From the NCBI GenBank assembly GCA_002869275.1, contig PKTF01000405.1, forward strand, positions 29,117 through 93,116: a DNA stretch of 64,000 nt. The letters run 5' to 3'. Below the pieces are notes generated by a model. That model was not told where the DNA came from. It saw only the letters and a program-made list of their open reading frames with translations, and searched no databases. This document shows, piece by piece, positions 34,420-42,483 of this stretch; within the stretch, counting starts at the first letter, position 1, and each line of letters starts with the position of its first letter. A program made the position numbers and the translations under genes. This DNA comes from Ignavibacteria bacterium. GTDB lineage: Bacteria > Bacteroidota > Ignavibacteria > SZUA-365.

Positions 34420-37400
34420 ATGATCAGGACGATTCTCACTGTCTTTTCCATTCTCATGCTGACGGCAGGCCTGAACGCCCAGCACACGCACGAGGACGAA
34501 GGAATTGCCATCCCTCTCCCCAACCAGCTGAAGCTGGTCACGCAGGCAGATGTGCAGGAAAGCATGTCTCTGAGCAAGGCGCATAACGCCTTCCGCAGCT
34601 TTGCTGTCAATAACAGCGACTGGGAGTTCCGCTATGACGCCATGCGGCGCACACCGCATCGCGCATGGGGTTCCGGTATCCGCATTGAAGGATATCCTTC
34701 GATCAACCTGCTCAATGCCCCGCAGGCAGGAAAGCAGTTCATCGACACCCATGCTGGCATCTTGAACGTCAATCCCGCCAATCTGCGCCTTCTCTACTCG
34801 GAGATCGTGAGCGGAAAGGCCTATCAGAAATACATACAGACCTATAACGGCATCGATGTTCTTGACTCGTATGTCGATCTGCGCATCAGCCGCGACGCCC
34901 GCGTATTCATGTTCGGCAGCGATTTTCATCCGCGAATCGACGTAAATACCATACCGGCGGTTTCTCTCGACGCTGCGCGCGAATTCGCGAAAGCGGGACT
35001 TCCGTATACGCCGTCGAACGACCATGTCACTGGCGGCACGATGTACGTTCTGCCGCTCCAGTACAGCGATCATATCGATTACCGCCTCGTGTATAATTTC
35101 CAGGTCGCAGCGGCCCAGGACGAATTGTGGGACACGTATGTCGATGCGCACTCCGGCAACATCATCTGGCGTCACGACCTGATCACGCATTTTCACGGCG
35201 GGAAATCGGGCATCAACGGTGCCGCCAACGTCGTGAACGGTCGCGTGATGATCAAAATCTATCCGGAATCGTACACGGATGAGGAAGTGTCGGTACCACT
35301 GAAGAACGCCTATGTCTGGGTTTCCGGCACCATGTACACCACGGATGCCGAGGGACGCTTCACCGCCGATCTGGGCAGTAATACTACCGGACAGCTCGTT
35401 ACACGCCTCACCGGTCCGTATGCGATCGTACGCCGCGATGACACGACGCGCGTCTCGGGCGGTTCTCCGGCCAATGCCTATCAGACCGTCTCGGTCGCTT
35501 CGGGACAAAATCTTGAAGTGGTCTGGGACAATTCGAATTCCATCGCATCCGAGCGCAACACGTTCTATCACATGAATCTCGTGCGAGATTTTTCGCGCGC
35601 CCTCGATGCTTCGGCCAACAACAATCGCCTCGATGTTCAGATTCCGGGACTCGTGGAAATCAACAGCCAGTGCAACGCGTTTTTCGACGGTACAGGCGTT
35701 AATTTCTTCCAGTCGAGCCTGCAGTGTGGAAACACAGGAGAAATCTCTTCCGTCATCCATCACGAAATGGGGCACGGAATTCACATCTGGCTCACGGCAA
35801 AACTGACTGGTCGCGGACCGGTGAACGGAGCGATTAAAGAAGCCGTCGCCGACCTGACCACCAATATGCTTCGCGACGACCCGCGCATCGGTGTTGGTTT
35901 CATGAAGGGACAGTCGAACGGTGGTATTATCCGGAACTCGGAAAACACCCTCCGCTACCCTGAAGATGTTGTCAATGAGATTCACGACGACGGTATGATT
36001 CTTACTGGTGCGGTGTGGGACGTCCGCAAAGCCATCGGACTTGAGCGCACCAGTCAGTTGTACCACGATGTCATGTACGGAACTCCAGATGGTGTTCAGC
36101 TCGGCGTCGCACTGGCGGACTATTTCGTAGAATTTCTCGTCGCGGATGACGATGACGGCGACCTCAGCAACGGGACTCCGAACAGCGAAGCCATCATCAC
36201 CGCATTCAACGATCACGGTATCCCGGGTTCAGCCATCCAGATCGTGCACGGCGGCATGACCGATCAGAACAGCGTGACGGAGCCGTATGATATCGTCGGT
36301 GTCGCAAAAATCGGCGGTGACATCAACATGGACCTCCTGAACATCAATCGTGTTGATATCGTTTACTCCGCAGACAATTGGGCCAGCAGTGAGCGAATTA
36401 CTGCTTCCTACAACCCTTCGACGCAGTCATTCACGGGCAGCGTTCCGCCTCAGAAGGCTGGAACGATCGTGCATTATTACATCGAAGCCCATGATAACTA
36501 CGGCACCTCACTTCGGGATCCCATGGGTGCCCCGCAAACCGATTACATTTTCCTGGTCGGCTACAAGAGCGTGTACATGCATGACGGCGCGTCCGAGGAC
36601 GGCTGGAAGGTCATTTCCGATGCGACCACCGGCGAATGGATCCTCGATGAACCCGTTGGCACGTGGAACACGCAACTCGGGCAGGAAGGCTCCGTCCCCT
36701 ACGTGCAGCCCAATGAAGATCACACCCCTGGCGCTGCGAACACACAGTGCTGGGTCACCGGCAACGCGGCGCGCGGCGCTGGTCTCGGAACCAACGATGT
36801 GGATGATGGCGAGACCTGGCTTGTATCCGGTAAAATTGACATCTCGGGCATGAGCGAACCGGTTCTGCGTTATTTCCGCTGGTTCTCGAACGATGCCGGT
36901 GCTACGCCGGGTACGGATTTCTGGACGGTGCAGCTCTCTTCGAACGGAGGAGGCTCTTGGGAGTATCTCGAGCGCACGAAAGCGGCCGACGCATCGTGGA
37001 AGCCCCGCGTCTACGTACTTTCGGAGCTTATCGACTTCACCGATGAAATGGTCGTCCAGTTCATCGCGGCCGATAACGGCGAAGGCTCTCTGATCGAAGC
37101 AGCTGTGGACGACATCGAAGTGCTCGATATCGATGCCTCGCTTCTGGACGTTGATGATCAGCCGCTTCCGCTGCAGCTCACGCTCGCACAGAACTATCCG
37201 AATCCCTTCAATCCCGCGACGACGATTTCCTATTCCCTGCCCCAGGCAGGAGATGTCAGGCTGACCGTCTACAACAGTCTCGGTGATGAGGTTCGCACGC
37301 TGGTCAATACCTATCAGAGTGCCGGAACACATGCGCTCGTGTTCGATGCGGATGAACTGGCCTCCGGTCTCTATGTGTACGAACTTCGCGCCGGGGGCAA

Positions 37401-37434
37401 GCGCCTGACGCGGAAAATGATGCTGCTCGAATAA
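34420..37434 (+). CDS. Secreted M36-like (fungalysin-type) metallopeptidase with T9SS sorting domain
   Basis: A 1004-residue exported peptidase. It has a signal peptide ending LNA before Gln21, then a fungalysin/thermolysin-type propeptide (about 45-260). The catalytic domain has HEMGH at 448-452 and a downstream Glu474 in KEAVADLTTNML as likely third zinc ligand. Beta-sandwich domains follow (about 600-900; WTVQLSSNGGGSWEYLE), then a C-terminal T9SS type A sorting domain from about residue 915 with NYPNPFNPATTISYSLP and LTVYNSLGDEV. It should be secreted through the outer membrane and have the tail removed. The start ATG has GAGGAA 6 bases upstream. A terminator follows the gene. It probably digests extracellular protein. 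Confidence 0.9.
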   Translation: MIRTILTVFSILMLTAGLNAQHTHEDEGIAIPLPNQLKLVTQADVQESMSLSKAHNAFRSFAVNNSDWEFRYDAMRRTPHRAWGSGIRIEGYPSINLLNAPQAGKQFIDTHAGILNVNPANLRLLYSEIVSGKAYQKYIQTYNGIDVLDSYVDLRISRDARVFMFGSDFHPRIDVNTIPAVSLDAAREFAKAGLPYTPSNDHVTGGTMYVLPLQYSDHIDYRLVYNFQVAAAQDELWDTYVDAHSGNIIWRHDLITHFHGGKSGINGAANVVNGRVMIKIYPESYTDEEVSVPLKNAYVWVSGTMYTTDAEGRFTADLGSNTTGQLVTRLTGPYAIVRRDDTTRVSGGSPANAYQTVSVASGQNLEVVWDNSNSIASERNTFYHMNLVRDFSRALDASANNNRLDVQIPGLVEINSQCNAFFDGTGVNFFQSSLQCGNTGEISSVIHHEMGHGIHIWLTAKLTGRGPVNGAIKEAVADLTTNMLRDDPRIGVGFMKGQSNGGIIRNSENTLRYPEDVVNEIHDDGMILTGAVWDVRKAIGLERTSQLYHDVMYGTPDGVQLGVALADYFVEFLVADDDDGDLSNGTPNSEAIITAFNDHGIPGSAIQIVHGGMTDQNSVTEPYDIVGVAKIGGDINMDLLNINRVDIVYSADNWASSERITASYNPSTQSFTGSVPPQKAGTIVHYYIEAHDNYGTSLRDPMGAPQTDYIFLVGYKSVYMHDGASEDGWKVISDATTGEWILDEPVGTWNTQLGQEGSVPYVQPNEDHTPGAANTQCWVTGNAARGAGLGTNDVDDGETWLVSGKIDISGMSEPVLRYFRWFSNDAGATPGTDFWTVQLSSNGGGSWEYLERTKAADASWKPRVYVLSELIDFTDEMVVQFIAADNGEGSLIEAAVDDIEVLDIDASLLDVDDQPLPLQLTLAQNYPNPFNPATTISYSLPQAGDVRLTVYNSLGDEVRTLVNTYQSAGTHALVFDADELASGLYVYELRAGGKRLTRKMMLLE

Positions 37435-37458
37435 GCGGTACGCATTTCTTATGCTTTC

Positions 37459-37490
37459 AAAGGGCGGTTCAACGGACCGCCCTTTGTTTT
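37459..37490 (+). terminator. Intrinsic terminator after the M36-like peptidase gene
   Basis: AAAGGGCGGT (37459-37468) pairs with ACCGCCCTTT (37476-37485), a perfect 10-bp stem with a 7-base loop, followed by GTTTT. It lies 25 bp after the peptidase stop and sets off the next gene. Confidence 0.85.
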
Positions 37491-37531
37491 GCCTCCACCC
37501 GGGAAAGTGCGTAGCTTGCAGGATGATGAAA

Positions 37532-38527
37532 ATGCATCACTACCCCTATTCCTATTATACGCTCATCCTCGCCCTCTTGTTCGTTTCCTGTTCCAGCAAG
37601 GATGAAGCCGCGAATGAGATTCAACTGTTTTTCCCTCCGGCGCAGTATCCGGAATTCAGCGGTACACGTGCCCATGAATTTATTGTCGAGCAGGTCGCGT
37701 TTGGTCCGCGAGTACCGGGTACTCCCTCGCACGACTCCTGCCGAGCATACTTCGTATCGTACTTCGAGGACCTCGGATTCGACGTGGAGCAGCAGCAGTT
37801 TTCCCTCCTTGGATATGAGAACAACAGACTTCCTCTGACCAATATCATCGTACACGTCAATCCCTCGGCGCAACGCAGGATTCTCCTGGCTGCACACTGG
37901 GACACCCGTCCATGGGCAGATATGGATCCCGATCCCGCGTCGCGGGACCTTCCCATTCCCGGGGCGAATGACGGTGGCAGCGGTGTGGCAGTGCTCATGG
38001 AAGCCGCGCGGCATTTTGCCGAGACACCCCCGTCCGTCGGAGTCGACATTGTTCTCTTCGACGGAGAAGATTATGGACGCGACGGGGACGAATCGATGTT
38101 CTGCCTGGGTTCAAAGTATTATGCCGCGGCCCACAGCGGACAGCGTCCCCTCTTCGGCATGATTCTCGATCTCGTCGGTGATATCGACGCGGAATTCCCA
38201 CGCGAACAATTCTCAAGTGCATACGCTCAGGACATTCAAAATCTCGTTTGGTCGGCCGCCGAAAGCTTGGGACTGAACCGTTTCACAAATCGACAGCACG
38301 GCGCCGTACTCGATGACCACGTATCCCTCAACAAGGTTGCAGGGATTAAAACCATCGATATCATCGATGCGACTCTTGTCGGTCACGACAAAAGCAGTGA
38401 GCGGCGCCAATACTGGCATACATTAAACGACACCCCCGATCAATGCTCTGCAGCAACGCTCGAGGAAGTCGGCAGACTGGTGTTATATATTACATATGGA
38501 ATCAACGGTGACAGCAAGCAATCCTGA
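37532..38527 (+). CDS. M28-family lipoprotein, glutaminyl-peptide cyclotransferase-like
   Basis: A 331-residue zinc enzyme of the M28/glutaminyl cyclase superfamily. The start at 37532 has AGG at 37520-37522, 9 bases upstream, and gives a lipoprotein signal with FVSC, so Cys20 is lipidated. Single-zinc cyclase-type motifs are LLAAHWDTRPWAD, GANDGGSGVAVLMEAAR, FDGEDYG and DDHVSLNKVAGIKTID. HWDTRP with FDGEDYG is closer to glutaminyl cyclases than to aminopeptidases. Such enzymes form N-terminal pyroglutamate on exported proteins, which fits the Gln at +1 of several signal peptides here. Aminopeptidase activity remains possible. Its end overlaps prmA by 32 bp. Confidence 0.82.
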   Translation: MHHYPYSYYTLILALLFVSCSSKDEAANEIQLFFPPAQYPEFSGTRAHEFIVEQVAFGPRVPGTPSHDSCRAYFVSYFEDLGFDVEQQQFSLLGYENNRLPLTNIIVHVNPSAQRRILLAAHWDTRPWADMDPDPASRDLPIPGANDGGSGVAVLMEAARHFAETPPSVGVDIVLFDGEDYGRDGDESMFCLGSKYYAAAHSGQRPLFGMILDLVGDIDAEFPREQFSSAYAQDIQNLVWSAAESLGLNRFTNRQHGAVLDDHVSLNKVAGIKTIDIIDATLVGHDKSSERRQYWHTLNDTPDQCSAATLEEVGRLVLYITYGINGDSKQS

Positions 38528-39365
38528 ACGAGCAAGTTTCGTCCGCGTGCGTTTCGCACGTTCCGGTCACGACGATGATATTCAAGCCTTTTTTATCGGA
38601 CAAGATGCACTCGGCTTTCTTGAAGACGAGGATTGGTGGGAAGCCTATTTCTCTGCCACGCTGTGGTCCGAGGTAGAGCGCGGCATGCGTGACATGTTTA
38701 CGAGGATGGACATCACTACCGAATACGGCGTTGACGAATTCAAGGATGAGAACTGGAACGCGTTATGGGAAAGCAGCATCAAGCCCATACAGGTTTCCGA
38801 GAGTATCCTTATTACGCCGTCATGGCATCAACCGCCTGCTGGATACGACGGACTGAAACTCGTCATCGATCCGAAGATGTCTTTCGGCACGGGCTACCAC
38901 GCCACAACACGGCTGATGCTTCGCCTGCTCGAGCGGTGCATTCGGAAAGACGATCGCATCCTCGATGTCGGCACCGGAACCGGCGTGCTGGCTATTGCCG
39001 GGGTCATGCTTGGAGGGAAGCACGCCGATGGCGTTGACATTGATGAGTGGTCTTACGATAACGCCATGGAGAACGCGCTGCGGAACGGCACCGAGACGCA
39101 GACACGCTTTTTCCACGGCTCCATGGAACATGCGTCAGGACAGTACGATTGCATACTGTCGAACATCACGAAGCTCGATAACATGGATATGCTGCCCGGC
39201 TTTGAAGCCCTGCTCAGTCCCGGCGGGCGTATGATATTGTCAGGGTTCTATTCCACCGACGTCGATGACGTTCGTACGGTTGCCGAACAGCTAGGAATGC
39301 GATGTCAAGAGGAAATTCGTGAAGATGAATGGTCGGCAATTCTGATCATTCGGGAGGACGCATGA
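38496..39365 (+). CDS. prmA: Ribosomal protein L11 methyltransferase
   Basis: PrmA trimethylates ribosomal protein L11 using SAM. The 289-residue protein has the N-terminal substrate-binding domain, linker ENWNALWESSIKPI, the DPKMSFGTGYHATTRLML segment equivalent to the family's DPGxAFGTGxHxTT, SAM motif I LDVGTGTGVLAIAG, and the SNI motif in ILSNITKLDNM, where PrmA usually has NI. The ATG at 38496 lies 32 bp inside the M28 gene; a GTG at 38508 is another candidate. The stop overlaps the ppx start (ATGA). Confidence 0.88.
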   Translation: MESTVTASNPERASFVRVRFARSGHDDDIQAFFIGQDALGFLEDEDWWEAYFSATLWSEVERGMRDMFTRMDITTEYGVDEFKDENWNALWESSIKPIQVSESILITPSWHQPPAGYDGLKLVIDPKMSFGTGYHATTRLMLRLLERCIRKDDRILDVGTGTGVLAIAGVMLGGKHADGVDIDEWSYDNAMENALRNGTETQTRFFHGSMEHASGQYDCILSNITKLDNMDMLPGFEALLSPGGRMILSGFYSTDVDDVRTVAEQLGMRCQEEIREDEWSAILIIREDA

Positions 39366-40300
39366 GAATTGCATCGATTGATATCGGAACGAACACGATG
39401 CTCATGCTCATCGCCGATGTGAATGAGGATGGTTCGTTGACCGTGCTCTCAGACCAGCAGGTCGTTGCACGCGTGGGGAAAGGCGTCAACCGCACAGGGG
39501 CGATCGACTGGAGCGCATTCACACGCAGCGAACAGTACCTGTCGGAGTACCTCGCTGAATCCAGAAATCAGAACGTCGACATCATACGCTGTACGGGTAC
39601 CAGCGCACTTCGCGATGCCAAGAACCGTGAAGACTACCTCGAGTACATGCAGCAGAAACTGGGACTGGAGATCGAGATCCTCAGTGGTGAGGATGAAGCG
39701 CTGTGGACATACGGTGGTGCGATTTCAGGTTTTCCGAATCGCAACGGAAGTTTCGCCGTCCTTGATATCGGGGGTGGCAGTACCGAAATGACGGTAGGCA
39801 AGGGATTTCATATCGATACGCGTATGAGTGTCGACATCGGCTGTGTTCGATTGACGGAGCGTTTCCTCCCACACTCTCCCCCACGCCCTGCGGAATTGGA
39901 TGAACTGATCAGTCATCTCGAAAGAGAAATTGACGCATATCCTGTTTTCGATCCTGCCACGACGACGTTCGTCGGCGTCGCGGGCACGGTGACCACGCTC
40001 GCAGCGCTGGAAATGGGCCTTGAGGAATACGACGGAAAAACGATTTCCGGATTCCGTCTCACCCGTGAAATGATCACGCGACGTTTCGATGAATTCGCCG
40101 CTCTCAGCAGCAAGGACATCGAAACCGTGCTGCGCGTCGATCCCGGGCGAGCGGATATCATCCTCGTCGGCATCGCGATACTGAAGGTCCTGACGGAAAA
40201 GCGTGATCTCCCGGAACTGATCGTGTCGGAACGCGGGCTCCGTTATGGCATTGCTGTTCGTGAATGGGAAAGCGGGCTCGAGCGATCCAGCATGTCCTGA
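39362..40300 (+). CDS. ppx: Exopolyphosphatase, Ppx/GppA family
   Basis: A 312-residue Ppx/GppA phosphatase of the ASKHA fold, which removes phosphate from polyphosphate or from pppGpp. Motifs are ASIDIGTNTMLMLIAD (phosphate-1), ILSGEDEALWTYGG with the general-base Glu, LDIGGGSTEM and the C-terminal VSERGLRYGI. It lacks the C-terminal HD-like domain of the long E. coli enzymes, as is common for short Ppx. The ATG at 39362 overlaps the prmA stop. The last 58 bp overlap the end of the convergent cysteine desulfurase gene. Confidence 0.93.
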   Translation: MRIASIDIGTNTMLMLIADVNEDGSLTVLSDQQVVARVGKGVNRTGAIDWSAFTRSEQYLSEYLAESRNQNVDIIRCTGTSALRDAKNREDYLEYMQQKLGLEIEILSGEDEALWTYGGAISGFPNRNGSFAVLDIGGGSTEMTVGKGFHIDTRMSVDIGCVRLTERFLPHSPPRPAELDELISHLEREIDAYPVFDPATTTFVGVAGTVTTLAALEMGLEEYDGKTISGFRLTREMITRRFDEFAALSSKDIETVLRVDPGRADIILVGIAILKVLTEKRDLPELIVSERGLRYGIAVREWESGLERSSMS

Positions 40301-41445
40301 ATGACCTCAATGAGCACTTCGACACCACGGCGGACCTCGTCTTCCGTTGTCTGCGCTCCATAAGACAGGCGTACAGTTGAAATACTGCTCGCATCATCAT
40401 GCCCAATGGCTTTCATGACATGCGACGGAATCACGCTTCCCGCCGTGCAGGCGGAACCGCTGGAAACAGATAGTCCGGACAGATCACAGCGCGCGGTGAT
40501 CAGTTCTCCGTCCATGGGATAAGCATCTGCTGGAAACGTAACGCTGCAGATATTGGGAAGTGCGGCATCCCCATCCCCGTTGATGACGATATCAGGGAAC
40601 GCGTTTCCAAGACGTTCTGTCGTGAACATTTTCAGCTTGTTCCAGCGCTGATGCCGCTCGTCCATCTCCAGCACCGCCAGGCGTGCCGCTTCACCGAGTC
40701 CGATGATGCCGATCAGGTTTTCGGTTCCTCCCCTCCTGCCACGTTCCTGAGATCCTCCGACCATCATGGGGTCAACGCTCATCCCCTTCCTGATATACAG
40801 CGCGCCGGCGCCCTTTGGACCGTGGATCTTGTGCGCGGATAGAGAAGCGAAATCAACGTGCAGGTCATGGATGGCTATGGGCAGTTTCCCGGCACTCTGC
40901 ACCATGTCGGAATGGAAGAGGCAGCTGTGCGAATCAGCGATAGCCGCCGCCTGCTGAAGGTCCAGGATCCCACCGGTTTCATTGTTCACATGCATCAGAC
41001 TCATGCAGCGATGCAATTGCTCATCGCCGGAAAAAGACGCAGCCACATGATCGAGCCTTGGCACGGCAGAGGAATCGACTCCGATGAAATCGACGCGAAC
41101 CGAACGCTCCTCGAGCTGCTCGAGTGGCTGCATTATCGCGTGGTGCTCCGCCTGAGAGGTAAGAAAATGAACCGGTGCCGTTCCCCCGGCTGCGCCGAGC
41201 ATCATGTGAATTGCGGCATTGTCGCTTTCCGTCCCACCGCTGGTGAACACCATTTCCGATGCATCCGCTCCCAGAAGTTGAGCGACGTGCTCGCGCGCTT
41301 TTTCGACGGCCGCACGGGCACTGCGACCATGTGCGTGGGCACTCGACGGGTTTCCGAATTCGTCGCGCAGCCCGGGCAGCATCGCGTCGAAAACGCGCGG
41401 GTCTATGGGAGTAGTTGCGGCATTATCGAGATAGATATTCTTCAT
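40243..41445 (-). CDS. Cysteine desulfurase, NifS/IscS family
   Basis: A 400-residue PLP enzyme that takes sulfur from cysteine for Fe-S clusters and thiolated tRNA. Marks are YLDNAATTPIDPRV, FTSGGTESDN, the His of AEHHAIMQPLE, the PLP Lys in SLSAHKIHGPKG and the catalytic Cys in SVSSGSACTAGSVIPS. No IscU scaffold is adjacent, so the precise class (IscS, NifS or a tRNA-thiolation partner) is open. The ribosome site AGGAG lies within the end of birA, 10 bases upstream, so the two genes are probably co-translated. The 3' end overlaps ppx by 58 bp. Confidence 0.93.
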   Translation of the reverse strand: MKNIYLDNAATTPIDPRVFDAMLPGLRDEFGNPSSAHAHGRSARAAVEKAREHVAQLLGADASEMVFTSGGTESDNAAIHMMLGAAGGTAPVHFLTSQAEHHAIMQPLEQLEERSVRVDFIGVDSSAVPRLDHVAASFSGDEQLHRCMSLMHVNNETGGILDLQQAAAIADSHSCLFHSDMVQSAGKLPIAIHDLHVDFASLSAHKIHGPKGAGALYIRKGMSVDPMMVGGSQERGRRGGTENLIGIIGLGEAARLAVLEMDERHQRWNKLKMFTTERLGNAFPDIVINGDGDAALPNICSVTFPADAYPMDGELITARCDLSGLSVSSGSACTAGSVIPSHVMKAIGHDDASSISTVRLSYGAQTTEDEVRRGVEVLIEVIQDMLDRSSPLSHSRTAMP

Positions 41446-41450
41446 GTAGT

Positions 41451-42203
41451 TTAAGCTCCTTGATCATCTCGCGTGAAAGCGATATCACCTGCAAATACTT
41501 CGATCTGTTCGCCCTTCGGGTTTCGGACAACAAGTGCTCCGGAGGGAGCGATATCCACGACTGTGACGCGCTGCTGTGCGCCTTTTTCCAACTCCATCTC
41601 CATTTCTTGCCCGAACATTCTCGAATGCCTCTTCCACTCCTCGAGTATGACCGGATTGCCCTCCTCGGTCCATTGCCGGTACAACGAATCGAGTTCCTTC
41701 GACAATACCGCCAGGACCTCCTCTGTGGAAACCATGCGACCGGTCTCCAGGAGCAGTGATGTCGGCGGCATTCTGTAATCACCGGTGAAGCTGCGCTGAT
41801 TCAAGTTGATACCGATGCCGATGACAACCCAGCGACGTATTCCCATCTGTCCTGATTCCACAAGGATACCTGAAATCTTCTTGTCTGCCGACAAGACGTC
41901 ATTAGGCCATTTCAGGTGAAGATCGATCGGAACAAGCGAAGACAATGCGCGCAGCACGGCGACTCCCGACATGAGTGGGATACCGCCCCAGTCTTCGGGC
42001 GGTCGGACGGGCTCAAGAATATAGCTTCCAAGGAAGCTCAGGCCGGTCTCATCCGACCACTGCCTGTCGAGACGACCGCGACCGGCTGTCTGGTGTTCTG
42101 CCGTCACGACAGTGCCTTCTCCTGCTCCGTCACGAAGCAGCGCTCTGGCATGGCTGTTCGTCGAATCGACATCCTTGAGGGCGATATGCATATTTCCCAG
42201 CAT
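41451..42203 (-). CDS. birA: Biotin--[acetyl-CoA-carboxylase] ligase, short form
   Basis: BirA attaches biotin to carboxyl carrier proteins. The 250-residue protein has the ligase domain with the biotinyl-AMP loop AGRGRLDRQW, the segment LHLKWPNDVLSADKKISGIL and a small C-terminal SH3-like domain (APSGALVVRNPKGEQIEVF). It lacks the N-terminal DNA-binding domain, so it is a ligase only and not a bio repressor. A good site, GGAGG, lies 6 bases before the ATG. It would serve the biotin-dependent carboxylase whose carboxyltransferase subunit is encoded at 31513. Confidence 0.94.
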   Translation of the reverse strand: MLGNMHIALKDVDSTNSHARALLRDGAGEGTVVTAEHQTAGRGRLDRQWSDETGLSFLGSYILEPVRPPEDWGGIPLMSGVAVLRALSSLVPIDLHLKWPNDVLSADKKISGILVESGQMGIRRWVVIGIGINLNQRSFTGDYRMPPTSLLLETGRMVSTEEVLAVLSKELDSLYRQWTEEGNPVILEEWKRHSRMFGQEMEMELEKGAQQRVTVVDIAPSGALVVRNPKGEQIEVFAGDIAFTRDDQGA

Positions 42204-42483
42204 GAATTTCCTCCGGTATACGTAACTTTTAAACTACATCAGGTATGAATCATAGACAAGAAATCATGGGCTGCCGCAGCCATTTGGATGTGATGGTTTT
42301 CGAGGATAAAAGCATGCAACCGCTGTTTCCACCTTGATTTTTACGCGGTATTTGAAGTAGTTTCCAAGATGGAAAGGAGATGCGCGTCTGAATTGAATCA
42401 AGACGACAATCTTCGAATTTCTCTTCGACAAAGGAATTCCAGCCATATACGATTTACAGCTACACTCAACTTCGAGGTATTCT
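42204..42483. other. Divergent intergenic region
   Basis: 280 bases separate birA (minus) from the large T9SS cargo gene (plus). The stretch is AT-richer than coding DNA and should hold both promoters. A short hairpin, GGCTG-CCG-CAGCC, is at 42269-42281. GAGGT lies 6 bases before the cargo ATG. I saw no gene. Confidence 0.4.

Noticed and set aside
34348..36216. 622-codon minus-strand frame
   Set aside because: Antisense shadow of the M36-like peptidase gene, which has clear motifs, signal peptide and sorting tail.
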